A stretch of DNA of 64,000 bases from Dyella kyungheensis (GCF_016905005.1 NZ_JADIKC010000003.1:1105804-1169803), one strand, 5' to 3'; counted from the stretch's first letter, positions 1-8,511 are shown. The notes: a model not told the origin generated them from the letters alone. Numbers and translations: made by a program.

Positions 1-233
1 GGAACGACGACGTGCCCGAGGGCAAGGTCACCGATTTTCGTCGCGCGGTACAGGCGACGGCGGACGAATCGGTGGTGTTCTCGTGGGTGGAATGGCCGGA
101 CAAGGCTGCCCGCGATGCCGGCATGAAGAAAATCATGGAAGACCCGCGCATGCCGGGCATGGGCGACATGCCGTTCGACGGCAAACGCATGATCTTCGGC
201 GGCTTCGTGCCCGTGGTCAGCCTGCCCGAATAG
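1..233 (+). CDS. DUF1428 family protein, 5'-truncated by the window edge
   Basis: The reading frame is open from the first bases and ends with TAG at 231-233. The visible C-terminal part (about 76 residues) carries features I recognise from the DUF1428 family (YbaA-like): a V-x-DFRRAVQAT stretch, the segment VVFSWVEWPDKAARD, and the closing motif MPFDGKRMIFGGF. Members are small ferredoxin-fold-like cytosolic proteins of unknown function, usually around 115-120 residues, so roughly a third of the gene lies outside the window. The GTG at position 12 is not taken as the start because homology-like sequence (N-D-D) continues upstream of it. No operon partner is visible; the next genes are on the opposite strand. 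Confidence 0.8.
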   Translation, partial: NDDVPEGKVTDFRRAVQATADESVVFSWVEWPDKAARDAGMKKIMEDPRMPGMGDMPFDGKRMIFGGFVPVVSLPE

Positions 234-453
234 AGAGCCTGAAGATGTAAGGCCTGCGACCGCTGATCGATGGCGCCCCCGTGCGGGAGGCGCTGTCGCG
301 GTCGCCTGGGTTCATTGAAATCGACAACGGGCTCAAAAGCGACCGGGCAAGAAGAACGCCAAGAAATCCCCGGTTGCCAAATGACGGCCAGGAAAGCCGC
401 TATGCAGGCTGGTTCGTGGCCGGTGGACGCAAAGGCATGTATGGCGTGGAATT

Positions 454-714
454 CTACGGGGCCGCTTTCAGGTTTCGCGCTGCGGTTGTTTCCTCAGCCT
501 TCGAACCGATCGGCGGCGGGCGCGGTGCGACGCGGCCCAGCGTGATGTTCTTGGATGCCCGCACTTCACGGTTGGAAAAAGTCCATATTTCCCCCGTTTC
601 AGTAATCATCACCGTCCAATAGAGATCCGACTCCGGCCCGTAGTCGGTCAAGATGTGGGCGAAGCCTTCGCCCTTGGGCGTGTTCATCGGAAGAGGGGGA
701 TTCAGTTGCAACAT
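454..714 (-). CDS. small conserved hypothetical protein
   Basis: 86 residues. The start at 714 was chosen because a GGAG ribosome-binding site lies 8 bases upstream and because the N-terminus MLQLNPPLP followed by TPKGEGFAH matches a family of small proteins I recall from proteobacteria and phages, with a conserved core DYGPE..LYW and a terminal NREVRASKNITLGR. Those relatives usually stop near that last motif; here a Pro/Ala-rich tail of about 24 residues follows, which may be a read-on past an ancestral stop. Function unknown; no signal peptide or membrane segment. It is preceded upstream, on the same strand, by another small gene (816-1061). Confidence 0.6.
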   Translation of the reverse strand: MLQLNPPLPMNTPKGEGFAHILTDYGPESDLYWTVMITETGEIWTFSNREVRASKNITLGRVAPRPPPIGSKAEETTAARNLKAAP

Positions 715-815
715 GGATATCTCCGGCTTTTCCGATGATGTAACCCCTCCTTCGTGAGGCACGTGCATGTTCGTGGTTAACGCTGCTTGCGGCTCTTGCG
801 CGTGGCTGGGTGCTT

Positions 816-1061
816 CTAAGGCGCGCCGCCTTGCTCCTGCCACTGCTTGAACGTCGCGCACATGTCCGCTGTCCAGCGCGGCTCACCGCACGACGCGGGC
901 GGCATGTGACCGCTGACGACCGATTGATAGATGGCGTCCGCGTGCCGGAAGACGCTGTCGCGACTGCTGAGGTCCATGCTCTTTTTCATATGGGCGATGT
1001 CCATGCCGGTGAAAAGAGGGCGGATATCGCGGTCAAAGCTGAGTGGGGTTGGCGCGGGCAT
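816..1061 (-). CDS. small hypothetical protein with an MPP..W motif
   Basis: 81 residues. Two ATG codons six bases apart are possible; the second (1061) is chosen because GGGAG at 1068-1072 is then correctly spaced (6 bases), whereas it would touch the first ATG. The protein reads FDRDIRPLF...M......DL..RD.V..HADAIYQ.V.SG.MPP....PRWT..MC..FK.W...G. The MPP and W positions recall the distal part of c-type cytochrome domains, but there is no CxxCH haem site and no signal peptide, so haem binding is not claimed. Similar short proteins occur beside redox or amino-oxidase genes in other bacteria (recollection, not checked). Likely soluble and cytosolic; function unknown. Confidence 0.65.
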   Translation of the reverse strand: MPAPTPLSFDRDIRPLFTGMDIAHMKKSMDLSSRDSVFRHADAIYQSVVSGHMPPASCGEPRWTADMCATFKQWQEQGGAP

Positions 1062-1161
1062 GTTCATCTCCCGATTGGAGCGGAGGACGGGTACCGGGGC
1101 GGGGAATCATTCACCGACGTAGTCCCTGAAAGCATGGGGCTCCCGAGGCGAATCGGGCGAC

Positions 1162-2277
1162 CTAGTGACTACTTTCGCCGGCCCGGGAAAAGCGGTTGGA
1201 GATATCGCGGAACTTCGCCTGCATCTGGACAAACGCGTCGGTAATGTCGGGATCGAAATCGGTTGACCGCTTCGCCTCGATATAGGCCACGACCTGATCA
1301 TGCGACATGGGTTCTTTATAGACGCGCCGTGTGATCAGCGCATCGTAGACATCGGCCACGGCCATGAGGCGCGCCGAGAGCGGGATGTCGTCGCCGGCCT
1401 TTCCCTCGGGGTAACCGTGACCGTCCCATCGTTCGTGGTGGCAATAGGTCAGTTCCTTGATCACGGCCAGAAAGGGTACGTGGACGCCGAGCCGATCTTC
1501 CGCCCTTTGAATGGCGTCGCGGCCCAGCGTGGTGTGCGTCTTCATGATCTCGCGCTCGTCCGGGCTTAGCGGGCCGGCCTTGAGCAGGATGGCGTCGGGC
1601 ACGCCAATCTTTCCGATGTCGTGCAAGGGCACCGAGTTGCGCAGGAGTGCGCGCGCCTCCGGGTCGAGCTGGTCCGCAAACCGTCGATGCGATGCCAGGT
1701 GGTCGGCCAGGGCCATCACGTAATTCTGGGTACGCCTTGCGTGGCTCTCGGTTTCGAGATGGCGAATCTCCGCGAGCGAGGCCATGGTCAGCACGGCGAT
1801 CTCTTTCAGGATGCTGATCTCCCTGGAGCGTTGGTCGATCTCTTGTTCAAGGTTGCTCCGTCCGCTTTTGGTGGCGCGCACCGCGGCGCTGAGTTGAAGC
1901 TGGTGGGCGACGCTATGCCTCAACGCGGTGGGGTCGACGGGTTTGACAAGGCATTCGTCGATGCCAAGCTCAGCCGCCAGGGATTCGGTGACCGTGCTTC
2001 CCTGGCCGCGTAGCACGATGACGGGAATGGTGCGGGTGGCGGGCAGCGCCTTCCATTGCTTGCAGAAGACCGAAGGCGAGTCTTCCGAGAAATCCTCGTC
2101 GAGCAAGACCAGATCTGGCAGCCCCTGGGTGCCAAGGCACACCCATGCTTCTTGCGTCGTGCCTGCAAGTTCGAGCGCATACAGCGGACTCAGCATGTCG
2201 GCCAGGGCGAACCGGTCGTGCGGCGACCTGGCCGCGATCAGTACGGATGGCCGATTGAGGGTGTCGGGCAGAACCAT
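1162..2277 (-). CDS. receiver-HD-GYP protein, predicted cyclic-di-GMP phosphodiesterase
   Basis: 371 residues. Residues 10-125 form a receiver-like domain with an Asp at 60 (DLVLLD) and a KP pair near 112, then a coiled linker (about 140-175), then an HD-GYP domain. The catalytic set is visible: HD at 219-220 in LHDIGKIG, the double His of CHHERWDGHGYP with GYP at 288-290, and the R-x-MAVADVYDAL helix. HD-GYP proteins of the RpfG type hydrolyse cyclic-di-GMP and lower its level. The N-terminal strand reads SVLIAARSPHD, so the usual acidic pair after the first strand is lost; phosphorylation may not be the input. It sits 259 bases downstream of a LuxR-type regulator on the same strand and may be part of the same signalling locus. 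No dedicated kinase is adjacent. Confidence 0.9.
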   Translation of the reverse strand: MVLPDTLNRPSVLIAARSPHDRFALADMLSPLYALELAGTTQEAWVCLGTQGLPDLVLLDEDFSEDSPSVFCKQWKALPATRTIPVIVLRGQGSTVTESLAAELGIDECLVKPVDPTALRHSVAHQLQLSAAVRATKSGRSNLEQEIDQRSREISILKEIAVLTMASLAEIRHLETESHARRTQNYVMALADHLASHRRFADQLDPEARALLRNSVPLHDIGKIGVPDAILLKAGPLSPDEREIMKTHTTLGRDAIQRAEDRLGVHVPFLAVIKELTYCHHERWDGHGYPEGKAGDDIPLSARLMAVADVYDALITRRVYKEPMSHDQVVAYIEAKRSTDFDPDITDAFVQMQAKFRDISNRFSRAGESSH

Positions 2278-2382
2278 AGGCTGCTCCAGCGTGCTTCGTG
2301 ACCATCGTGGGCCGTGAGAAACCGGCGCGAAGCAACGATCAGTCTTCTCGCGTCTGTCCGCCTGGACAACCGTATTTCTACC

Positions 2383-2400
2383 AGGGACGGGTTCGTCCCT
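2383..2400. terminator. hairpin between two response-regulator genes
   Basis: Perfect 7-bp inverted repeat AGGGACG / CGTCCCT with a four-base GGTT loop. It lies after the stop of the LuxR-type regulator (read leftward) and before the HD-GYP gene. No long T-run follows in either direction, so it is either a weak or factor-assisted terminator or simply a structured leader of the HD-GYP transcript. Confidence 0.4.
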
Positions 2401-2536
2401 TTACCTAGCGCGGCTCCGCAGCGCGCTGTTGGAAGTGCGGCTCACGGCATCGACCTCGTTGAGGGCGGCGGTAAGCGGCGGGGCATGGTTGCCACAGCTG
2501 CCGCGATGGTGTGCACGCCCTGGCGCCGTGCGCGAC

Positions 2537-3235
2537 TCAGCTCAGGGCAGGGTCCAGCGACACGTCTGCCATGCGCCTGGTCATGCCCTGGCGCACCAGC
2601 CCTTGTTTCTCCGCTTCGCGGATCAGGGCGATGCTGTTGTGCACGCCAAACAGACGCAGCAATGCCTGTCGATGGCTTTCCACCGTGCGGGGCGAGATGC
2701 CCAGCGAGGCCGCGATTTCCGCGGTACGGAAGCCGTCGGCGACGCAGTTGATGATCTGTCCTTGTCGGCGCGAAAGCCGGTGAGTCGGCGGTGGGGCGAG
2801 CATGATCGCGGTGAGCGCGCTCGGGCTCAGATATTGATAGCCATGCGCCACTGCCTCGACTGCCCTGCAAAGCTCTTCGCTGACCAGTTGCTTGACGACA
2901 TAGCCGTTGCAGCCGGAAAGCAGCGCTTCGCGCGTGACGGCCGGATCGCCGTGTGCCGATAGCGCAATGAAGGGCACGCTGGATCCCTTCTCGCGCAATT
3001 GCTGCAAGGCCTGAAAGCCGCTGAGCATCGGCAGGGTGATATCGGAAACGACCAGGTCGATGGCGCCGGTGAGTACGCGTTTGACCAGGGTTATTCCGTC
3101 GTGTGCGATCTCAAAGGAACCGATGACCGGAGAAAGCATATCGGCCATTTCCTCGGCGACGCGCTGATCGGCGTCTGCCAAAAGCACCCGGAATGACGGC
3201 AAGTCTTTCGTTTGAAACGAAGAGTGGTCAGTCAT
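2537..3235 (-). CDS. NarL/LuxR-family response regulator
   Basis: 232 residues. The start at 3235 has an excellent ribosome-binding site (GGGAGGTG) eight bases upstream; longer readings have none. Residues 15-130 are a receiver with an acidic patch (ADAD at 20-23), the phospho-acceptor Asp65 in VVSDITLP, a Ser in ALSAHGD and the conserved Lys in GYVVKQ. A GerE/LuxR helix-turn-helix follows (about 160-210: LSRRQGQIINCVADGF, then TAEIAASLGISPRTVESH). It should therefore be a phosphorylation-controlled transcription factor. No histidine kinase neighbours it, so it is an orphan in this window. Its partner downstream may be the HD-GYP protein, linking transcription and cyclic-di-GMP turnover; that link is inference. 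Confidence 0.92.
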   Translation of the reverse strand: MTDHSSFQTKDLPSFRVLLADADQRVAEEMADMLSPVIGSFEIAHDGITLVKRVLTGAIDLVVSDITLPMLSGFQALQQLREKGSSVPFIALSAHGDPAVTREALLSGCNGYVVKQLVSEELCRAVEAVAHGYQYLSPSALTAIMLAPPPTHRLSRRQGQIINCVADGFRTAEIAASLGISPRTVESHRQALLRLFGVHNSIALIREAEKQGLVRQGMTRRMADVSLDPALS

Positions 3236-3492
3236 GGCACACCTCCCTGGTGCAGCCTCGATGATCGATGAGGTCAGACGTACACCGCGCGTTGGAGCTG
3301 CGCCCATCGCTCGCGTGAGAGGCGGTGGACGCAGCCGTGTCATTGGACAATTCCTTCGTATCTGTTTCGCCCCTTGCGTGACGTCCGCCAACCATCAAAT
3401 GGCTTCATGTCCCGCGGAGTAAGCAAGGTGCCTCGACATCGATAGCGCCTGTCGGATGGACCTGCCAGAGACCTCCTGGCCCGGATCGAATC

Positions 3493-4347
3493 TCAAAAGT
3501 GCCAGGTGTAATTGAAACTGGGCCCGCTGATCTGGGCTTTCTTCAGGAACTTGTCGCTTCCGCCTTGCTCGTATTTGATTTCGCGGTAACTGAGCGCGAT
3601 ATCGCCCCAGTGGAACCCGTAGCCCACGCCGATGTTCAATTGGTAGGTGTTGTCGGAATCGCCGGTGCCTATATCGGCGTAGTACGGGAAGTACCAGCCC
3701 GTGCCGGCGAACGGCGTCCAGCGGCCGCGCACGCCGATGATGGCGTTGCCGGCATGCGTTTGATTGTGGAGGTGGCCACTGCCTTGCAGGATCAACGCAT
3801 CCGCATTGTTCACCACATTGAGGTTCCAGCTGATGTTGCCTTTCAACCACACGTAGCGCGCGCCGAAGAGCAGGTCGGCATAGCCGAGCGTGCCGTGCGT
3901 CATCGTGTACAACCCGGCCAGGGTCACCAGGCCGCCCTTCATGCCCCAGCGTGTGTCGAGGTTGGCGTCCGCGCCGAAGCGCTCGCCGCCGATGGAGGTG
4001 AAGCGGCCTTTCTCGTTGGAGAACTTGATCCAGTCGATGTCGCCGAACAGGCCCCAGTTTCCCTTGCGAATATCGCCTTCCAGCAGCAGCGCTCCGCTGA
4101 GACTGCTCAGGGGATCGCTTTTGTTCTTGACGGTGACTTCCGGGCCGCCACTGGGAAGTTGGTATCGGGTCTCCCCGGAAACGCCAGGAAGCCAGCCGTA
4201 GGGCGTGATGCTTCCATGCCAGTTTCCATCCCAATAATCTTCCGACTGCGCGAACGCCGGTGCCGTGAAAAATGCAGCGCCAAAGGTAAATACGAGTCCA
4301 GATACGAGAGGGCAGCGGGCAAAAAGATAATCGGAACGGTCACGCAT
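3493..4347 (-). CDS. outer-membrane beta-barrel protein
   Basis: 284 residues. The ATG at 4347 is preferred over a GTG nine bases upstream because GAGGTG lies six bases before it. A signal peptide is clear (hydrophobic VSGLVFTFGAAFFTAPAFA, cleavage before QSEDYW at about residue 33). The mature protein is built from alternating strands with many aromatic ends (DGNWHGSITPYGWLPGV, WGLFGDIDWIKFSNE, TGWYFPYYADIGTG) and ends with NYTWHF, the C-terminal Phe typical of barrel proteins recognised by the BAM complex. This matches the general OmpW/opacity-like class of small outer-membrane barrels; transport substrate cannot be read from sequence. It is transcribed away from 4704, with an AT-rich divergent promoter region between. 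Confidence 0.8.
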   Translation of the reverse strand: MRDRSDYLFARCPLVSGLVFTFGAAFFTAPAFAQSEDYWDGNWHGSITPYGWLPGVSGETRYQLPSGGPEVTVKNKSDPLSSLSGALLLEGDIRKGNWGLFGDIDWIKFSNEKGRFTSIGGERFGADANLDTRWGMKGGLVTLAGLYTMTHGTLGYADLLFGARYVWLKGNISWNLNVVNNADALILQGSGHLHNQTHAGNAIIGVRGRWTPFAGTGWYFPYYADIGTGDSDNTYQLNIGVGYGFHWGDIALSYREIKYEQGGSDKFLKKAQISGPSFNYTWHF

Positions 4348-4703
4348 GATGACCACCTCAAAGATCTAGTCGTCAGACCATATTGGCGTAATTATTTGGC
4401 AATGCCCAGCAAAAACTTGCCGGACTAAAGGCATAAGTAGATCTACGCGCTGATAGGATCGTGATTAATTGGATTATCAAACTCGTGCGTGTGCATTTAT
4501 TTTGCGTATTTCTACACAGTGATTATCAGTAATTAGCCACTGGATATGCCGGCGATTTCGACTCATGCTGAAAACCAGCCTAAGCGCGCATCGCTGGGTG
4601 ATTCTGGCGCGGTTTCCGAAAATCACCGTGTGCGTGCCTCCCGAGGAGGGGGCGCGCTCACGACACGCGCGCTTCCCTTGGTCGCCGACGGAGAGATGGT
4701 TCC
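4348..4703. promoter_or_regulatory. AT-rich divergent intergenic region
   Basis: 356 bases with no convincing gene. The stretch 4370-4550 is much richer in A+T than its surroundings. The octamer GATTATCA occurs twice in the same orientation (4472-4479 and 4521-4528), 49 bp apart, and related TGATTA / TTAAT words are interspersed. The region separates two divergent exported-protein genes and should hold both promoters; the repeated octamer is a candidate regulator site. No -10/-35 pair could be fixed confidently. Confidence 0.4.
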
Positions 4704-5306
4704 ATGAAAACCTTCGACTACCCGCGTTGCTTGCTTCTGGCTGTCGTTGTGACGGGTGTGCCTAACCTGTCAGTGCACGCGCAAAGCTCTACGCAGGCTC
4801 CGCCCGTGACGGCGACAGCCCACGAGCTGGCCAATGAGACGGAGACCGTCAAGGCGACCGTGGTGTCGATCGATCATCAAAAGCGCCTGGTAACCCTTCG
4901 AACGGCCGCTGGCAAGGAAGACACGGTCGAAGTGGGACCGGCCGCCACGAGGTTCGATCAGATCAAGGTCGGCGACAAGATCACCATGACCTATCAACAC
5001 GCCGTCGCGCTCGAGTTGCTTCCTGCCGACAGTGCGCAGGCGGGTACCGAGGTCGAGGGCGGCATCACCCGGGACGAGAAAAGCAACAAGCCCGGCGGTA
5101 CGGCCGAGCAGGCGGTGACCGTGACAGCCAAGCTGACAGCGGTCGATCTCACCAAACATACGGTCACTTTGACCGGGGCGGATGGCAAACCCCGCGTCAT
5201 CGAAGTGAGAGACCCGTCGCGCCAGGCCCGGCTCTCCAAGCTAAAAGTCGGCGACATGGTCCGCATCACTTACGCCGAGGCGTTGGCGGTCGCAGTCAAT
5301 CCGTAG
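4704..5306 (+). CDS. exported protein with two tandem copies of a small beta-rich domain
   Basis: 200 residues, with GGAGAG 11 bases before the ATG. A signal peptide (LLLAVVVTGVPNLSVHA, cleavage about residue 26) directs it to the periplasm. The mature part is an internal duplication: residues 48-105 (VKATVVSIDHQKRLVTL, then FDQIKVGDKITMTY) and 140-197 (VTAKLTAVDLTKHTVTL, then LSKLKVGDMVRITY) share the pattern V-x-A-x(2)-x-[SV]-D-x(2)-x(2)-V-T-L ... KVGD-x-[IV]-x-[IM]-TY. This resembles the OB-like DUF5666 class, short beta-barrels found in exported proteins of unknown role. A linker with EVEGGITRDEKSNKPGG joins the two. Function unknown; likely monocistronic. Confidence 0.75.
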   Translation: MKTFDYPRCLLLAVVVTGVPNLSVHAQSSTQAPPVTATAHELANETETVKATVVSIDHQKRLVTLRTAAGKEDTVEVGPAATRFDQIKVGDKITMTYQHAVALELLPADSAQAGTEVEGGITRDEKSNKPGGTAEQAVTVTAKLTAVDLTKHTVTLTGADGKPRVIEVRDPSRQARLSKLKVGDMVRITYAEALAVAVNP

Positions 5307-5448
5307 GGGCGAGACTGCGGCAGGTGCGTGGGATGTTGGGGCGTATTGCTCGATCGCCTGGGTCATGTGAGGGCTCAAGGGATCGACTCAGGGGAGACGA
5401 TGATGCGAACCGATGGTCCGCATCATCGTGTCCGACGTACGCACCGAT

Positions 5449-6018
5449 CTAGTTGCCGGCGCCCGAACTGGCGACGGTGAGTTCCACACGGCGGTTCTGT
5501 GCCTTGCCTTCCGGCGTGTCGTTGGAGGCGATGGGGTTTTCCTCGCCATAGCCCTTGGCCGACACCAGGCTCGGGTTGACGCCCTGCGAGATCATGAATT
5601 GCTGCACATTCTCCGCGCGTTTCTGCGACAGGATGAGATTGCTCGTGATGCCTTGCTTCATCAGTTCCGGTCCGATGGGCGTGCTGTCCGTGTAACCGCT
5701 CACGTTGATCGTGTTCTTCTGATGAGGAGCAAGGATCTTGGCGACCTTGGCAATGCTGGTCTTCGCCTGTTCGGAAATCTGCCAGCCGCCCGAGGGAAAC
5801 AGCAGCTGGTCGTTGAGCGAAACCTTGATCGCGTCCTGCATGCGCGAGATGCGCACGTCGCGCGACTGCACCTCGCTACCCATGCTCGCGTTGAGCTGCT
5901 GGTACTGCGCCTCCAGTTCGGCATTCTTCTGCTGCGACTCATCGTACTTCTGCTGGGATACACACCCTGCCGCCAGGAGTGCCGCGCCCAGTACGCATAG
6001 CTGCGGAAACTTGATCAT
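5449..6018 (-). CDS. OmpA-family peptidoglycan-associated lipoprotein
   Basis: 189 residues from the ATG at 6018, preceded by GAGGGAA. The N-terminus is a lipoprotein signal with lipobox LLAAGC (Cys about residue 19). A short helical spacer rich in Gln and Glu follows (QQKYDESQQKNAELEAQYQQL), then an OmpA C-terminal domain from about residue 65. The peptidoglycan-binding signature is visible: INVSGYTDSTPIG, LSQKRAENVQQFMISQGV, SAKGYGEENPIASN and AQNRRVELTV. Such proteins anchor the outer membrane to the cell wall; the gene is not in a tol-pal context, so it is not called Pal. It is divergent from the MarC gene at 6386. Confidence 0.9.
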   Translation of the reverse strand: MIKFPQLCVLGAALLAAGCVSQQKYDESQQKNAELEAQYQQLNASMGSEVQSRDVRISRMQDAIKVSLNDQLLFPSGGWQISEQAKTSIAKVAKILAPHQKNTINVSGYTDSTPIGPELMKQGITSNLILSQKRAENVQQFMISQGVNPSLVSAKGYGEENPIASNDTPEGKAQNRRVELTVASSGAGN

Positions 6019-6385
6019 GGGAGTTCCCTCACGTTGATGACTTGCCAGGAGACGAACTTCGATTCGTCGAACAGGACTTTCTAGTTTGGTCTCGTCACGT
6101 TTATGCAATCGTCGCCGAATTGGCGTTAATGAAATAGGAAGAAATAAACCGCTTTTTATCCGTGTATTGCGCTCACTAAGTGGAAACATGTAAGTGCGAT
6201 GAGTAGAGCTACTTCCGTAGTCGACTATGCAGTGGCGTGCTGGTGGAGAAGAACCTTCGCTGCGTCGTTCTGCTCGATGGTCGACATGGATACTTCGATG
6301 ATCGATGGCGTTTGCCGGTCACGCTTCCATCATCGAAAGAAGTGGATAACGCACCCATGGAATTCGTTCGCTTAGATAGCCATCC
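6019..6385. promoter_or_regulatory. divergent intergenic region, AT-rich in part
   Basis: 367 bases between the OmpA-like lipoprotein and the marC-like gene. I see no coding sequence that I can support. Bases 6080-6190 are AT-rich and probably carry the lipoprotein promoter. The right end runs into a 14-bp palindrome that overlaps the marC start codon (listed separately). Confidence 0.4.
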
Positions 6386-6395
6386 ATGCATGGAT
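6382..6395. repeat. 14-bp perfect palindrome over the marC start codon
   Basis: ATCCATGCATGGAT reads identically on both strands and contains the start codon (6386). There is no loop, so it is more likely a DNA site than an RNA hairpin. It could be an operator or chance; no second copy was noticed. Confidence 0.35.
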
Positions 6396-7051
6396 TTCTG
6401 AATGACGTTGCAGTGGGATTGTTGGGCCTGACGACGATCGCCAATCCGGTGACCAGTGCCACGGTTCTGCTGGCGCTGACAGCGCGTTACCCGGAAGCGG
6501 AGCGAAATCGGCAGGTGTTTCGTGCTGCCATCTATGTGGCGATCGTGCTTCTGGTCAGCTTTTATGCGGGCAGTGTGGTGATGCGCCTGTTTGGCATTTC
6601 GATTCCCGGGCTTCGCCTGGCCGGCGGCCTGATCGTTTCGTATATCGGCTTCGGCATGTTGTTTCCGCCGGATCGCACGAGAGAACCGCGGGCTCCGGAA
6701 GCGGGCTCCGACGATATGCCGACCATGCCGCTGCGTGACATTTCGTTCGTCCCTCTGACCATGCCATGTACCACGGGACCCGGCACGATTGCCTTCATTA
6801 TTAGCGCTGCTTCAACCATTCCAACGCGTAGCTATTCCTACTCGGTGCATCTGGCTGTCATAACGGTTGCGGTGCTCTTTACGCTGGAGTTCTGGGCTTG
6901 CCTTCGTGGTGCCACCACCATCTTGCGGTGGCTGGGGGAAGGCGGTGTGGATGCGCTATCACGCGTGATGGGTTTTCTGCTGGTGTGCATCGGGGTGCAA
7001 TTCGCCATCAATGGGGCTCACGAGCTCCTGCAGATATGGCGACTCGTTTGA
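6386..7051 (+). CDS. MarC-family integral membrane protein
   Basis: 221 residues, the normal length for MarC/YchE proteins. Six hydrophobic segments are evident, and the family pattern is present: an early ANPVTSATVLLALT (the usual NP at the start of TM1-TM2), then GISIPGLRLAGGLIVSYIGFGML, and TMPCTTGPGTIAFIISAAS, equivalent to the family PLAIPLLAGPGTI segment. MarC proteins were once linked to multiple antibiotic resistance but this was not upheld; their transported substrate is unknown. No ribosome-binding site is obvious before the ATG, which lies inside a 14-bp palindrome. Probably transcribed alone. Confidence 0.85.
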   Translation: MHGFLNDVAVGLLGLTTIANPVTSATVLLALTARYPEAERNRQVFRAAIYVAIVLLVSFYAGSVVMRLFGISIPGLRLAGGLIVSYIGFGMLFPPDRTREPRAPEAGSDDMPTMPLRDISFVPLTMPCTTGPGTIAFIISAASTIPTRSYSYSVHLAVITVAVLFTLEFWACLRGATTILRWLGEGGVDALSRVMGFLLVCIGVQFAINGAHELLQIWRLV

Positions 7052-7099
7052 GCTTCAGGGTGATCTGAATGGGATGTTGATTCGATAGGGGCAGGTGCC

Positions 7100-7312
7100 A
7101 TGCCAAGAGCCAATATCATCGTCGTCGTGGATGACCGGAACGAAGTCGCTGCCGTTGATGCGTGGTTTGCACGATGGCGATCTGCGCTGAACCATGTCTC
7201 CGAGGATTACGGGTGGAGTTGCTGCATGCACATCTGGCAGCTCGAAGGGCCGGCCGAGGCCCTGGCCGAGCTTCCGCCGTCCGTCGTCACCGGTGACGAA
7301 TGGACAAGCTAG
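7100..7312 (+). CDS. small hypothetical protein
   Basis: 70 residues, beginning 48 bases after marC with GGGGCAGGTG just upstream of the ATG. The sequence is PRANIIVVVDDRNEVAAVDAW, then a Trp-rich acidic body (WSCCMHIWQLEGPAEALAELPP). No signal peptide, no transmembrane segment and no domain I recognise. The ribosome-binding site and same-strand position between two membrane-protein genes favour a real gene; the short length keeps confidence moderate. Confidence 0.55.
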   Translation: MPRANIIVVVDDRNEVAAVDAWFARWRSALNHVSEDYGWSCCMHIWQLEGPAEALAELPPSVVTGDEWTS

Positions 7313-7371
7313 CGAGCAACGCTGCAGCCGCACAGGGATAGCCGAGACTCTGCCGTCGAAGGTGCCAATCC

Positions 7372-8475
7372 ATGTATCTCAAGTCCATGTACGAGCGAGC
7401 GCTGTCCCGCGGGCTGCTCGATGTCCTGATTCGCGCCGGCCTGATCGTGGCGCTGGTGATCTTTTGCTACGAGATCTTCAGTCCCTTCCTTCACCTGATG
7501 CTCTGGTCGGTGATTCTCGCCATCACCCTCTATCCTCTCCAGCTCAGGCTCAGGGGAAGATTGGGCAACCGCGACGGTCGCACCGCGACCCTGATCGTGC
7601 TGATCTCCGTGGCCATCCTGATGGTGCCGATCTACCTGTTGGGCACATCCCTGACCGAGTCGGTGGAAAAGGCGCTGGACGTGGTGAAGGAAGGCCGAGT
7701 CCGTATTCCGTCGCCAAGCGAGTCGGTGGCGAGTTGGCCGTTGATCGGAAAACCTTTGTATGGCTTCTGGCTGCAGGCCTCCACCGACCTGACCGGCCTG
7801 GCGCAGAAGCTTGCGCCGCAGCTCAAGGAAGTGAGTCTCGGGCTGCTGGGCAAACTCGCCAATGCAGGCCTTGGCTTGTTGATGTTCATCGCTGCCCTGA
7901 TCATCGCCGGCATCCTGATGGCCTACGGCGAAAGCGGGCACCGCAGCGCAGTGAAGATTGCCACGCGCATTTTCAGTTCGGGGAAGGGGCCGCAGATCAC
8001 TCACCTATGCACCGCCACCATCCGGGCGGTGGCGCAGGGCGTGATCGGCATCGCATTCATCCAGATGCTGCTGGTCGGCGTCGGCTTCGTGCTGATCGGC
8101 ATTCCTGGCGCCGGCCTGCTTGCCCTTGCGGTGCTCTTGCTGGGCATCATGCAGCTGCCGGCCACCTTGATCACGATACCGGCCATCGCCTACGTCTTCG
8201 CGACCGAAGGGGCCAGCGTCGGCACCATCGTTTTTGCGGTCTATGTGTTTGTCGCTGGCCTGGCCGACAACGTACTGAAGCCCTTGTTGCTTGGCCGCGG
8301 CGTCGATGTGCCGATGCCGGTGGTGTTGATCGGCGCACTGGGTGGCATGGTCACCGGCGGCATCATCGGCTTGTTCATCGGTCCGGTGGCGCTGGCGATC
8401 GGCTACCAGTTGTTCTGGCAGTGGGTCGAGGAACAGCCGCCGGAGGATCGGATCGAGCAACCCGGACAGCCCTGA
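7372..8475 (+). CDS. AI-2E-family (YdiK/TqsA-like) transporter
   Basis: 367 residues, matching the family. Hydrophobic segments follow the AI-2E layout: two paired helices at the N-terminus (about 18-55), one at 65-85, a long soluble loop (90-150), then five helices from about 155 onward. Family landmarks include GVIGIAFIQMLLVGVGFVLIGIPGAGLLALAVLLLGIMQLP and the later FVAGLADNVLKPLLLGRGVDVPMPVVLIGALGGM. Members export diverse compounds (quorum signal AI-2, or Na+/H+ exchange in some); the substrate here cannot be told. It ends 36 bases before the potassium-channel gene and the two may be co-transcribed. Confidence 0.9.
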   Translation: MYLKSMYERALSRGLLDVLIRAGLIVALVIFCYEIFSPFLHLMLWSVILAITLYPLQLRLRGRLGNRDGRTATLIVLISVAILMVPIYLLGTSLTESVEKALDVVKEGRVRIPSPSESVASWPLIGKPLYGFWLQASTDLTGLAQKLAPQLKEVSLGLLGKLANAGLGLLMFIAALIIAGILMAYGESGHRSAVKIATRIFSSGKGPQITHLCTATIRAVAQGVIGIAFIQMLLVGVGFVLIGIPGAGLLALAVLLLGIMQLPATLITIPAIAYVFATEGASVGTIVFAVYVFVAGLADNVLKPLLLGRGVDVPMPVVLIGALGGMVTGGIIGLFIGPVALAIGYQLFWQWVEEQPPEDRIEQPGQP

Positions 8476-8511
8476 ATCGAACCGGCCGCATCGTCGCGGA
8501 GGAAGCCACTC

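Noticed and set aside
281..622. A 113-codon plus-strand frame near the window start
   Set aside because: Overlaps a small minus-strand gene with a good ribosome-binding site and family-like motifs; this frame has no features.
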